Shown piece by piece: positions 14,561 to 27,519 of a DNA stretch of 64,000 nt. Location of the stretch: positions 824,197 through 888,196 of the forward strand of contig CAXIPT010000009.1 in NCBI GenBank assembly GCA_964030475.1, written 5' to 3'. A program made the translations under genes and the position numbers. The notes under the pieces were generated by a model, which saw nothing but the letters and a program-made list of their open reading frames with translations, made no database searches and was not told the origin of the DNA. The stretch comes from Tethya wilhelma. Its lineage: Eukaryota; Porifera; Demospongiae; Tethyida; Tethyidae. The first letter of the stretch is position 1, and the number at the start of each line of letters is the position of its first letter.

Positions 14561-15379
14561 TAAATTGGACAATGATGGCTTATAAACCTAAACTTGCAAG
14601 TTTGAATAGAGGCAGCTGTCACAAATGTAGTCACTGTAGTCATAGCCTTCATGCCTGGGCGCGTGAAGGTTCCTAACTTCTTAGAGAAGGACTCAGAGTG
14701 TCGAAAAATGTCAAGAATACCACTCAAAAAATTTGGCACTTGTCTGTCCCTAGCAACAGACTCGTTTCCAGGCAGATACCTCCACCCAGCTTCCTTTCTT
14801 GTTTGTGAGGTGAAATGAAGACAAATAGCTTGTGTGTGTATACGAGTGTGTCAATAAACAAATTAGGTGCACACGTATAAACGATTAAATCTAATTGGTT
14901 GCTAAAGGAAGGTAATTTACCAGTACAGGTGCATTAAGTAACAGCATACAACTTCAACACATACATAGCTAATGACATCAGTTCTACACCTGTAGTGGTG
15001 TTGTAGGCAAAAGAATTCCAAGTGGTTAAAATGGGTCATGTAAAACACAGCTGAGGTTTACTGTGAAGAGAAGAGTTCAAAAGATTAGCCTTGGCCCTTT
15101 CTGAATGCTAACTAGACCACAAAAATTTCAGCACACATGTTCACCTGAAAGGACCCAGTTCAACAGGATGATATCAAGTGTGGTCATTGTGGTGAGCAGG
15201 AAATTCATCCTCATGGCTGGCGTTGTGACATTGTGATAGCTAGCTGGTTTACACAGGTAGGACACCACATGGAGATAGTACAGCCAAAGATAACATGAGG
15301 GGAAAACCTCACTCCACATCAAATTGTATCCCACCCCCTCTTAGAGCAGAGTGGTTTGTCAGCTAGTCAAGAGAGGTTG

Positions 15380-15420
<41 letters not shown>

Positions 15421-16200
15421 TGTGAGAGAGACAGAGCTAGACCATTTCCTGACCTATACACGTGCAAGCTACATTGTAGCCCGTCTTTGAATGAAAGAAC
15501 AAACAGGAAACAACTCCATAGCTCTCTACAAGACCACATGAAGAGCTTCTTGATAGTGCGCCAATGGAGATCACAACATTCCACAATCATGTAGGATTAT
15601 ACTAAATGGTGTGTCTTGTGTGAGGTCCAAATGAGCTGAACTAAAACATACATGCTCTGTGGCTGGTTTCTCAATGAACTCATAATGACTTCACAACAAA
15701 AACCACATACCTATGCATACACACAGACACACAAAGAAGGTCAACGATAATGAGATACAATAGCAAACATAAAATCATGACGATCCACCTCTACATGCAC
15801 CCAACTCCGTGCGTGTGTGTGTGTGTGTGTGTTCTCAACTGCTGGAGATGCACATTCAATACTGATAAGTTCAGTCAAGGTATCGGTACATTGTTCAATA
15901 AAGTGTCTACGTTACCTGGACACGCCTCTTGCACTCTGATAATCAATCAATTGAAGGCAGCTGCTGCCATGCCTCTGGGGCATTCAGAGAATGCAAAAAA
16001 TTAGTGGATTTATTTATCAAGCCCTGGTGGGTCTCCATTGTCAGTGAAATGGAGGAGGCTAATTGATACTACCCTATCTCCCACAGTTGGATTGAATTAC
16101 CACAAGTGACCTGTATATAATAGTGTTTATATTGTTGTACAAAATTTATGCCGACTACATAATAATATGTGCACACATTTAAACTATAAACACACAATAG
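14561..16200. repeat. 1.64-kb tandem duplication, copy 1
   Basis: This 1640-bp block is repeated head-to-tail immediately to its right. By reading the two side by side, the first roughly 1.1 kb is essentially identical (one difference noticed near 15230, A versus G), while the last 0.5 kb carries many substitutions. It contains a (CT)n tract (15382-15418) and a short (GT)n tract (15813-15830). The left boundary follows an (AC)n tract at 14521-14553. Minus-strand open frames inside it (for example 15128-15334) are hydrophobic but have no clear homology. Confidence 0.95.
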
Positions 16201-17019
16201 TAAATTGGACAATGATGGCTTATAAACCTAAACTTGCAAGTTTGAATAGAGGCAGCTGTCACAAATGTAGTCACTGTAGTCATAGCCTTCATGCCTGGGC
16301 GCGTGAAGGTTCCTAACTTCTTAGAGAAGGACTCAGAGTGTCGAAAAATGTCAAGAATACCACTCAAAAAATTTGGCACTTGTCTGTCCCTAGCAACAGA
16401 CTCGTTTCCAGGCAGATACCTCCACCCAGCTTCCTTTCTTGTTTGTGAGGTGAAATGAAGACAAATAGCTTGTGTGTGTATACGAGTGTGTCAATAAACA
16501 AATTAGGTGCACACGTATAAACGATTAAATCTAATTGGTTGCTAAAGGAAGGTAATTTACCAGTACAGGTGCATTAAGTAACAGCATACAACTTCAACAC
16601 ATACATAGCTAATGACATCAGTTCTACACCTGTAGTGGTGTTGTAGGCAAAAGAATTCCAAGTGGTTAAAATGGGTCATGTAAAACACAGCTGAGGTTTA
16701 CTGTGAAGAGAAGAGTTCAAAAGATTAGCCTTGGCCCTTTCTGAATGCTAACTAGACCACAAAAATTTCAGCACACATGTTCACCTGAAAGGACCCAGTT
16801 CAACAGGATGATATCAAGTGTGGTCATTGTGGTGAGCAGGAAATTCATCCTCATGGCTGGCGTTGTGACGTTGTGATAGCTAGCTGGTTTACACAGGTAG
16901 GACACCACATGGAGATAGTACAGCCAAAGATAACATGAGGGGAAAACCTCACTCCACATCAAATTGTATCCCACCCCCTCTTAGAGCAGAGTGGTTTGTC
17001 AGCTAGTCAAGAGAGGTTG

Positions 17020-17060
<41 letters not shown>

Positions 17061-17443
17061 TGTGAGAGAGACAGAGCTAGACCATTTCCTGACCTATACA
17101 CGTGCAAGCTACATTGTAGCCCGTCTTTGAATGAAAGAACAAACAGGAAACAACTCCATAGCTCTCTACAAGACCACATGAAGAGCTTCTTGATAGTGCG
17201 CCAATGGAGATCACAACATTCCACAATCATGTAGGATTATACTAAATGGTGTGTCTTGTGTGAGGTCCAAATGAGCTGAACTAAAACATACATGCTCCAT
17301 GGCTGGTTTCTCAATGAACTCATAATGACTTCACAACAAAAACCACATACCTATGCATACACACAGACACACAAAGAAGGTCAACGATAATGAGATACAA
17401 TAGCAAACATAAAATCATCACGATCCACCTCTACATGCACGCA

Positions 17444-17474
<31 letters not shown>

Positions 17475-17835
17475 TCTCAACTGCTGGAGATGTACATTCA
17501 ATACTGAAAAGTTCAGTCAAGGTATCCGTACATTGTTCAATAAAGTGTCTACGTTACCTGGACACGCCTCTTGCACTCTGATAATCAATCAATTGAAGGC
17601 AGCTGCTGCCATGCCTCTGGGGTATTCAGAGAATGCAAAAAATTAGTGGATTTATTTATCAAGCCCTGGTGGGTCTCCATTGTCAGTGAAATGGAGGAGG
17701 CTAATTGATACTACCCTATCTCCCACAGTGGTATTGAATTAGCACAAGTGATCTGTATATAGTGTTCATATTATTATACAAAATTTTATGCCAACTACAT
17801 AATAATATGTGCACACATTTAAACTATAAACACAC

Positions 17836-17837
<2 letters not shown>
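16201..17837. repeat. 1.64-kb tandem duplication, copy 2
   Basis: Second copy of the block starting at 14561, in the same orientation. It contains the matching (CT)n tract (about 17022-17058) and a slightly longer (GT)n tract (about 17450-17474). It ends where a (GA)n tract begins. The copies abut directly, so unequal crossing-over or replication slippage between flanking simple repeats is a plausible origin. A false duplication from two haplotypes is an alternative. Confidence 0.95.

Positions 17838-17838
<1 letters not shown>

Positions 17839-17893
<55 letters not shown>
17839..17893. repeat. (GA)n microsatellite
   Basis: About 27 GA units directly at the right end of the 1.64-kb tandem duplication. 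Confidence 0.95.
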
Positions 17894-17898
<5 letters not shown>

Positions 17899-20136
17899 AG
17901 AGTTGGAAAAATGAGGAAGATAAAGAAACAGCACTATGTTACATGTAGGCCTTCTCTGCTTTAGAGCTCTCATCATGACAGCTGTACTGGTACACAACGC
18001 TACAGCTGTTAGCCTGGCAATGACAGGCTCTTACAACAAGCAGGAAAAACAAACCAACAAAGGAATCTCTGACGACGTCAGACCACGGAGTGGGTTATGG
18101 CGCCAATCGATCCATCCCCACTGAAACTTGATAAGTACTACGAATGACAAACTCGATATGAATGCATCACAAAATCCCATTATCAATGTTGCAATCTACG
18201 TACGTGATACGACATAGCGATCTGTTGGCACGCATCCACCCCTCTGCATCTCGAGACAAGGAAAAATAAACGAAGGATTTAATGGACAATGCCAGCAACA
18301 CACACCCACTTATCGTTTCCAATCAAAGTTTGCCAATTTGATACCAAAACTGATACAATACGGTCACACTTTCACAGCCTATCAAGAAACAAAATTATGA
18401 CATCAAAAACTGTACAGCTATCAACAAAGATAATGATGTATTTGCAGGTTAATGGGACAATTATTAACAACAACAACAACATTATTAAAGTGTCTACAGC
18501 TACTCAATCAGCACTTCCATGTGGTTAAACTCATTTTCCAAGTGGCAAAAACGACTAAAGCTTCAAAAACAATCAAACAAACGGTTGTGCTGATTTCATG
18601 CACTTGAAGAGCTCCCTTCTCTAGTATATAAATGCCTGAGGGAGGTGCGCCAATTAAAATATCAGACAGTTCGTTCTTATCTCTAATACCCACAAGCTGC
18701 AAAAGGCAGACAGCTTTTTTTTCTTCTCCAAATTCCACCCTTGAAAGTTGAAATGGAGCAAAGGGATATTTCACGACAATCCACTTAAGAGAGTATGTCA
18801 GTCAACACAGGGTACAATGATGCAGACTCTAATCATGTTAAAAGAGCCAGTTGAACATCACTCCATCCCTGTGTGTGCTGAGCACTGGAGCCAAATTAAT
18901 CACGTCTATGAACAGGAACAAAGGGAGGTTTCTGATTTGATCAGTTGCAAGAAGACAAACAGAAACCTTACTGGAACACTTTCAAACAATGTTGCTGAAG
19001 TGCACTAACGCATGCACGTCTGAGATTGAGTGCCTAACATTGCAACGAACGTTGCTACACATTAAGCTCATTGTGTTTCGTCTACCTTTCCAGGAGATGC
19101 TGATTTAAAGAGTGCTGAGTGTTCCCACAACGGTTTACTTAAACCTAGTAGGTGGCACAATAACGCAACAATTGTCCTTGGATTCCAGTGTAATCTCGTA
19201 TTGTGTGACGGTTGCCATGCGAACAATGCTAACGAAGGTCCCAGTACAAACATTACTACTGCTGCAATGAATAGTAATAACTGGCAGCCATCGAAGGGAT
19301 GTAGGAAAGGCAAAGGAAAAATTTTACGGGCGAAGTCATAAAGTTTACAATAAGTGTGCACATCTATAATATTTGAGCAAGGCAGCACATTTCAGAGGGG
19401 AAGGGGGGAGTTGTTGGTTTTTGAGTTTCCAGTCCAATCGGCATTCTTTCTCTTTTTTTTTTTTTTTTGACTTCTCTGTCAAATGATCTAACGTCTGCAT
19501 GCACACAAATACATGTGGTATGTATGCTATTATTATGTGTGCACACACATGCATACCAATGTGGTGACAAACCAACATATTGCACACTACCCCTTAATCA
19601 AATCAATCAACGACATGGGTAGGTTGACGCAGACAGGCCACGAACGTCTCAAAATAACGACCAACCAATCCACATCACATGAGCCACTGATCATGTGCTG
19701 GGCACAAAACACAAACCAGAATACACGAAGAGTTCTCAACGAAACATCACCACAAGTTTTGTGTAGCTGTCCTCTTGCCCATGCATTGTTGCTCTAAGAC
19801 AACCACACAGGAAAAATCAAAACCTATCCAGACAAATTGACACAGAGAGAAAGCGGCTATCAGAGGTCGTTTCATCTCTTGGACAAACATCTTAAGACTA
19901 CAACCCAAAATGTGAAAGGTGTTGCTATCTAGAGTTGTGTTAGGTCAAACAATAAAAAAAACCTTTGTAAAAACCTCCTCCAAAACTTTTACAAACACTC
20001 TTATCTCTGATATTTCAAAAAGCACCTAGTAAAAACAGTATTGTTCTATTTTTGGTTCACTCACAAAACATATTTGTGGAAAAAACTTAAAAATTACATA
20101 GCAAGTGTTTACTTTGGAGTACTCCAAAAATCTGAA
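17894..20136. other. Mostly non-coding; one possible exon
   Basis: No complete gene is seen. The best coding candidate is a + strand open frame at 19066-19341 (92 codons, no early ATG). It encodes a Cys- and Asn-rich stretch and contains a good splice acceptor (TCTACCTTTCCAG ending at 19093). A second open frame lies on the opposite strand over the same bases (19068-19388), so the evidence is weak. The rest holds a T-run near 19450 and short unsupported ORFs. Confidence 0.4.
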
Positions 20137-20582
20137 TTAAAATGGTATGCAGTGGAACAGGAGTAGGCACACGTAGCACATGCATACACATTCATGCACC
20201 ATTGTACAAGCTACCATGCTTCGAGAACTTTTTCTCATGTGAGACTGACTACTCATGCTTGACATATCCTCGTACATAACTGCATTAGAACCTTGCAACC
20301 TAATCCCGTGTGTACATTCCATTCCAGAAAACAATCTGTCCACTCTTAATGATGAGCATGCATCGACAGATAGTGTCATTGTCACATAATCTATAAATCA
20401 ATTGTCTGAATGTCATGCATGACTGACTCTTTATATACAGCAATGTGATAGAGTGAATATTTATTTACTTGAGCACAAGAAATGAGGAGTAAATTGTGCG
20501 TGTGATGACCACTTACCTAGTGAAATGAGAGAGAGTACAGCCATTGTTAGCATAATGACATATATCTCAGAAACTACATATA

Positions 20583-20624
<42 letters not shown>

Positions 20625-21052
20625 CGGAGGGGGGGAAGAGAGAATCTAACATTCCAATTATCATACTGCAAACAACCAAAGCTAACTAACCAACTACTCA
20701 CACAGACTTTGGCCTTGATAGTGTAGCTGACAAAGACAAGCACAAAAATAAAATCAACCACTCCGAAAATGTGAAACAGAAATTTGACCAAATCTTGAAC
20801 TCGTTTAACTGGTTCCATTATTGCAAACACGACAGAGAACCCTGTTAGAGAGAGAGAGAGAGAGAGAAAGGAGATGAAATTGGTAACCAGGAAGAGGTGG
20901 AGTTTCTTGAAATTACCTACCTAGCATTATGATTGAGAAGACCACAGAGGTGACAACAAGAGTGTGAATGGGGAATGGACAAAACATGATGTAGAATCTT
21001 CGACTGCACATTGAAAGAACAGATGGACATATATATCACACGCATAACAAAA

Positions 21053-21098
<46 letters not shown>

Positions 21099-21646
21099 CA
21101 ACACACCTAGTACTACTATAATTAGTTGCAAACACAACACTGTACCAATCAAGTTAAAGTACTAGTATAGTACACAATACCAATGGCAAGTGAGTGGTAA
21201 AGGGACGCCAAAATTATATGCTGTTATTCAATAACATAGCAATATTGTGGTAAATTCGCTCTAGCATGCACTTTATTTAATGGTGACTTACTTAAATACT
21301 ATGTAGAGCTGTGGAATCAATGTCAGGAATGTGAGGATGATCAACAAAGTTGCTCTGTGTGTGTGGAAACACGTAAAACAGGTTCAAATCAAGAGTAGCA
21401 GAACTGACATGAAAATAAATATGAGAATTATTTTAATATACCCCAGCTAACATTAAAATTCCACATTAAAAATTCACAATAGAACTCTTTAAGGACGTAC
21501 AAGAAGACAAGAAGAAAACAATTATTAAATTTCCAGTATATTTTAAACTTATCACCTACAAAGGACATTTCCTAGTCCTGCTCCTAGGACATAGGCGAGT
21601 AAAGTGATACACTTGGTGTGCCCAGAAGTAGTGCCACATGTTTCAC
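20137..21646 (-). CDS. Multi-pass membrane protein, unknown family, 5' end not found
   Basis: I do not recognise the family. Six exons join in phase with GT-AG introns: 21646-21556, 21354-21292, 21003-20921, 20841-20702, 20583-20517 and 20390-20137 (stop). They give about 232 residues. At least five hydrophobic segments are visible, for example CITLLAYVLGAGLGNVLC (exon 1), ATLLIILTFLTLIPQLYIVF (exons 1-2), HTLVVTSVVFSIIML (exon 3), FGVVDFIFVLVFVSY (exon 4) and IYVIMLTMAVLSLISL (exon 5). A Ser/Met-rich, basic hydrophilic tail follows. The LIPQLY element recalls PQ-loop transporters, but a single motif is not enough. No in-frame ATG exists in or just before the first exon; the exon start given is the best acceptor (CTACGGCTAG), only about 140 bp from the NECAP start codon on the other strand. 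The last exon is the least certain. A gene broken at its 5' end cannot be excluded. Confidence 0.6.
20585..20621. repeat. (GT)n microsatellite at a 3' splice site
   Basis: On the minus strand this is a (CA)n tract that runs straight into the CAG acceptor of exon 5 of the membrane-protein gene. Confidence 0.9.
21055..21095. repeat. (AC)n microsatellite in an intron
   Basis: About 20 AC units inside the intron between exons 2 and 3 of the minus-strand membrane-protein gene. Confidence 0.95.
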
Positions 21647-21788
21647 CTAGCCGTAGAAGACAACATATCACATCACACCTGGTCTCAATTCTTGTACTGT
21701 GACCTTTGTGAACTTTTGACCCCGAATGTGCAAATTCAGCTAAATTTTGTAGCTAGAGCCACAGTGTTTATGATCCTAGCCACTCAAA

Positions 21789-23460
21789 ATGGCGGATGGG
21801 AGCTACGAGAGAATACTCCTGGTGAAGCCTGAAGTGTTTGTCTACCAGATACCACCGCGAGCGTCAAACAGAGCAGTGAGGTATAAAGTCACCGGCCACT
21901 AATTTATGTAAACATCAGCTTATATCTAGATCTCTAAAATGATAAGAATCTTTTATAACCATGTATAACTCTTTGTCTCTAGAGCATCAGAATGGAATCT
22001 ACCCAATCCAAACTGGAAGGGGAGAATGAGAGTCGTTGCTAAGGGAGACAAGTGCAGTATCAAGTTGGAGGACAGAATTAGCGGTACCCACAACGATGTG
22101 TTTGTTTTGTCTTCTTTACTAGTTTACGAGATAATTTGACTATGTACCGTGGAAATAAATTTATGCTCAAACTTTTCAGGAGAGCTGTTTGCCGAGTGTC
22201 CGGTTGATGCTCATCCTGGTGTGGCAGTGGAAGCAGTTTCAGACTCAAGCCGATATTTCATTCTCAGACTTCTTGACAGTTCAGGTAAGGAAGCTTCAAA
22301 TCATGCAACCAACCTCAAGTCAAGGGGTGGACATTTTGCATAATGTTGCCGACAGTGTTGTGACAACATGTGTGAGTTGTTCGGGAACTTGATTTCATCT
22401 TTCCTCTGTCGTTTTAGATCGCCATGCTTTCGTTGGACTAGGGTTTGAAGACAGAGGGGATGCCTTCGACTTCAATGTATCACTCCAGGACCACTTCAAG
22501 TGAGTAGTACAGTAACTGTTTGGTGTCATGTTTTCATGACACAAAAAAGTTCGTAAAAAGCCTTTCTTTGGTAACTTTCGTGGTAAATTTTTAGTTAACT
22601 CACAACTTAACTGCTGTGATCTCTATGTAACACCCATTCCGTAATGTGTAATTGCATAATATTCTTACGCAATCACAACAGGAAGGTGAAACAGAGCCAT
22701 GAGTTTGCAGAGGAGGAAGCTAAGCCTGTTGTTCACAAAGACTACAGCTTGAAAGCTGGAGAGAAGATACAGATCAAACTAGGGGTTAGTTTGTTTAGCG
22801 AAGCAAATTTCCCATTTGGTTATGCTCAACTCCATTGCTTGTTTGGTTGCCATAGAAATCACCAGAGGGAGCCAGCAGCAGTAAACCCAAGAAAGCAGCA
22901 ACTGGAGGTACAGGCTAGCATAGCTTAACCTAAAGTCCATCTGGTTTGAGAATGACGCTGGAAGTGAAATAATGAGATTCATGCAATACTTTTCATCTGG
23001 GACAAAATTAATAGCTAACTTTTGACTGGTAAGGTGTAGGAAGCTGGAAAAGCAATCAAAAGAGCGGGGAGAACTAGCACTTTCCAATGATGCTTGAAAT
23101 TTTGAAACCAGTTGGATATTATTCATTTTATTCTACTGGCATTCTCAAACCAGATGGACTTTCGCAATCTGTCTGAATAATGTATTGCTATCGTTAACTT
23201 AAGTTGAGCATCAGACATCTCTATAATTATCACCTGTTATGTTTCCTACTCAACCCACTCACACACCATTACATCATCATGACATCACAGGAGGTATGGT
23301 GTTGCCACCACCACCTTCAAACGTAGCCCGACCTCTGAACCCACCACCTTCGAAGCAGGAACAGCAACAGAAGGACGAGTGGGGCGATTTTGCCACCTTT
23401 GGCTCTGACAGTAGTTCAGGAACTTCTTCCTCAAGTGGAGGGAACTGGGTACAGTTTTAG
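21789..23460 (+). CDS. NECAP: NECAP adaptin-ear-binding endocytosis protein
   Basis: NECAPs are cytosolic accessory proteins of clathrin-coated vesicles that bind the AP-2 adaptor. Seven exons join in phase: 21789-21880, 21983-22083, 22180-22284, 22418-22499, 22682-22784, 22856-22907 and 23291-23460, coding for 234 residues. The N-terminal half matches the NECAP PHear domain ([17 protein letters not shown], then [11 protein letters not shown], then [15 protein letters not shown]). The C-terminal half is proline-, serine- and glutamine-rich and ends exactly as in vertebrate NECAPs with two AP-2 contacts: WGDF at residues 209-212 and the carboxy-terminal WVQF (231-234). The start is the first ATG in a GGCGG context, and the protein start aligns with the family. 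The protein is a little shorter than vertebrate NECAP1 (about 275 aa), mainly in the linker. Vertebrates have two NECAP genes; which one this corresponds to cannot be said. Confidence 0.96.
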
Positions 23461-23671
23461 CCTTGGCCTTGGTGTACATACATACATACATACAGGCTGC
23501 ACTCGTACTATGTGAAGTACAGACCCACTGCAATTGAACAGGCCCAATATAGTTTATCATTGTTGTTTATTAATTATTGTCGTCAATTATATAACAGTGT
23601 ATCTGTGTATTTTTGTCTTATACATAATTATAATATAGTGTGTGTTTGTTCATATTGAATTTTAAAACTAT

Positions 23672-23686
23672 AATAAATTGTTTATT
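23672..23686. promoter_or_regulatory. Polyadenylation signals of convergent genes
   Basis: AATAAA on the plus strand at 23672-23677, 212 bp past the NECAP stop, and AATAAA on the minus strand at 23681-23686. A second minus-strand AATAAA at 23780-23785 lies about 210 bp past the Rap1GAP stop. The 3' ends of the two genes may therefore abut or overlap. Confidence 0.6.
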
Positions 23687-23994
23687 TTTTTCACATAATG
23701 TAAAACGACCTTTACCAGTCAGTCCAGTATATTATAGCTATGGTTCTCAAGTTATAACCAGTTACAACATGTCTGCAAATTTATTGATGGTTGCAATTGT
23801 ATTTATAATATAATAGAATTATGCAAAAAATATATATAACATACGTACAGCTACATATCAAAATGTGAGAAGCATGATTGAAATTAAAACATAGACTGTT
23901 CAGATTATACAATACAAATCAGACCTTGCACAGCAATCAATGTATGCAAGATTGGTAGGCACAAAATAAATGAGAAATGATAGCACAACACAGC

Positions 23995-25266
23995 TCATAC
24001 GGTAGTCCCATTCAAGGCAAAGTCAGGTTCGTAGACTCGTATCTTTTCTTCCAGCACTTCTGTTAGCTTCTCGGCTTGGAGCAGCTGCTTCTTCATTTCA
24101 CTGTGTCTGGATCTTAGCTTCTCATTCTGACAGGCAAATTTCTGTGCAAGTGAAGGAACAAAATTGTAATGTGTGTGTGGTAAGAAGCAAGAACAACTTC
24201 TAATACGGTATACGGTATATGGTATATGGTATAATGGTATACTGTATACTGTGTACTGTATACCATAAATTGAATTTAAAATTGGCAAATTTCTTCAAAT
24301 CACTGCAAAAGCAACAACAACAAAACTCACTGCATTCTCTCTGCAGAGGTCAAGGTTCAGGTCTCTGAGATGAGTGACTTCCTCTGTCAAAGATTGGAGA
24401 GACTGCAACAAGGAGGCATAGACATCATCAATCTCAGTCGAGACACTCTCCTCAGATTCTGCTCTGTTTATTATGATCTAAAAGACAGTGAAAGTCAAAT
24501 GTGAGTATTCAGTGCCACATTGAGTGCATGATGTAAGACTTACATCATTCTCTTTTACATCGGGGGATTCCCTTTCATTAGAAAGCAATCTCCTATTCTG
24601 ATACACCAACCTTGACGGTTGTCTCAAACTGGAACCTTCGGGAAGTTTAAAATAGTTCTGAGCTCTACGACTCTTAGACGGTGTACCCGGATGTGATCGT
24701 GTGGCTATCGGGCTGAAATTCACCTGGTGATGGTGATGATTTGCCCGCCGTGGAGACGGTCGACCGACGGTGCTCGACGGGGAGGAATCAGGAGAATTAA
24801 ACCTCTCAAAAGATTCGTGCTGCCCGACTTGAACCGCCACATCAGCCGTCGATGCAAAGGATAGCTCAACGTCATGTACGGAAAGAACCGTATCACTCTC
24901 GATTCTCTCCAAGATGGTCGGATTGGAGCGCCATCTTGATCTGAGTTCGGCATTGGTCATGAAATGACTGGAATGGAACTCGTCGTCTGCTTCTACAACT
25001 CCCGGAAGGTCGTAGGGTACGCTCCAGTTCAAACTGGACGATATGGAGATCTCATCGGAGCTATCTCCTCTCTTTCGATTTGACCTCTTCATAAACGGAG
25101 AAGAGATCTTTCTTCTTGGGCCACTCACCGAGGACGTTCTCTTTGGTTTCTTCTTGTCTTTGTCCTTGTTTTCTTTCTTGAAGGTAAATCTTCTGCGTGA
25201 TTTTGACTTCTCCTGAGAATCATATTCATCGGGAGATACTCTGCATTGTTTAAAACAAAAATTAAT

Positions 25267-25344
<78 letters not shown>

Positions 25345-27452
25345 NGAGAGTCTACTTACTGGACCAGTTCTCCAGTTGCTGCAACAAGGTCTGGCGTACT
25401 TCCAACCATCATTGCTCGATGAGGTGAAACAGTATCACGAAAGTTCTTACGAAAAGTCTAAAAACCAAAATAAAACAAAAACCAATTCATAAATGTAAAT
25501 TGCCAATTGTAAGTAAACTTTTACATACACACACACACACACACACATACCTTCGGTGAAGCAGATTTTTTCTTGTTGAAAGGAAGAAAGGAGGTCGGAG
25601 TAGATTGGTCCTTCAAATTGGACTTGGAGAAGATTCCTGTAAGAGTTCTTCTTCTCCGTCTGTGACGAGAATTCTGAGCTAGAGAATTGCCTTCTTGGAG
25701 AGAGAGTACCTGAAGGAGAGAAGGAAAGATGTAACTCTAGGTTCAAGACAAAGGACTATAGTAGTCTATTATGAGATAAAGCTGAATAAAAGTTGGTAAA
25801 TCAATATCAGTGAAAGTCTTAGAACCCCTGAAAGGCTATTATCTATGTAGTGAACTGAGGGCAGTGAGTTTGCTATATATATAAAGGCCCTGAGAGGGCT
25901 CTAAACAGCTTAGAACCAATAGAAAGAGTCATCTAACCTGTTTAGATCGTGACCTAAAGCTAATTTTAAAATCCACAGTGTACTGAGAAAAACCACAGGG
26001 TACTAAGAGATTTAGAAACCTTGCTCTGACCAATCAAATCACAGTATTTGTGACCACTATGATCTAATTGCTAACTATTTTATCTTGTGCCATGCCAGAA
26101 GCACCAATTTCTCATCAATCCGAGTTTAAGCAGAATTGGGTCAAGAAAACAGCTTCTAAACTGCTACCACAAGGTCTTCAGTGCCAGCTATCAAAGCCCA
26201 GGCAGCTCCAAATTGAAAAGTTGTTGTGAATGTGTACAGATCAACTTACAAGGTATTTAGCTTGAGAGGAGTGGTCGACATCTTCAATGGTGGACGACAG
26301 CTCCTCTACGAGGTGCTTGAACAGCTGGTTCCTTGTTCGATTCTGTGGAAGAACAATGAAACGTAAAAAGGCTCCATAAAACTGTGAGAGACAGAGCAAA
26401 GAAGAGCTAGAATAGATGCATCTTTATAATGGTATATTTTGAACCAGTGAATAAAGTTATTATGATCATTATTGCTATGATGAAGAATTTTCTTGCAATG
26501 CAGCAAAACTTTGCGTCTATATAGTATGCTAATTTTTATTGTTGCTTCAAACCGAATCATTAACAAGACTACTACTCACTGCTAGTTTCTTGAAATCGGA
26601 TGCATTGTGGCAGTTGTACTCAGTGTTGAGGGCCTTCGTGAGCAGCCAATCTCTGAACTCAGTTCCCTTCTGAAAGACGGCAGGATCAGGAATGGGGGGA
26701 CCGCAATCCTCTACCTCTTTCTTTGCTGCCATGGAAACCTTGTAGATAGTGTGGTCCGTATTGGGATGCTCGACTTGGACCACGATGTAGCCGTGGATGA
26801 AGTGAGAGCGGACCATGTTCGGACAGAAGGGAGTGTTTTCATCCTGTGAGGGTGTGAGGGTGTGAGGGTATGGTGTGAGGGTGTGAGGGTGTGAGTGTGA
26901 GAAAAGTGAACCTTGCATGCACATGTTGATGTACATTCTAAATAGCGTAGATGGACTTTAATTATGCAAAAGAATTGTTATAATTATTCATTTATTAACC
27001 TGAAATATGATGACAACGATATCATTTCCAATATGTCTCTTTTTCTGCACCTGTACAACAAGAGCATACAATAAACAAAAATGAAAAAAAGAGAGAAAAA
27101 AATTTTTTTTGGTTGAGCTAGTATCAGGTGTTGGTAGACCATTGATAACTCACGTGCTGTGTGTCTCCAGGATCGTGGGGAAGAAGTGTTGACACGTGGA
27201 ACATAATCTCCCGGTCCTTGTACTCTGTGTGGATCGAGTACTCCCCCGTCTGGTCATTGGTCACATCCAGACCACCTCTGTACCTGCGGACCAATGGTAT
27301 CATGAAAGTGAGAGTGTTTCTGGGGTCTTCTTAATGAGGGGGGTTTACCCTTTGAATCCTTTTAGCTTGACCTTCTCTCCCAGCATGTCAAGGAATTCTT
27401 CGAGTGCGTCTGGATGGTCGACGTTACCGAATAGCTCTTCCTCTGATGTCTG

Positions 27453-27519
<67 letters not shown>

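Noticed and set aside
14416..14739. Minus-strand ORF partly repeated at 16179-16379
   Set aside because: Its second appearance is explained by the tandem duplication, its start and end differ between copies because it crosses the duplication edge and a microsatellite, and it matches no family I know.
18508..18774. 88-codon minus-strand ORF with a hydrophobic tail
   Set aside because: No acceptable splice sites at its ends that join it to a neighbour in phase, and no family resemblance.
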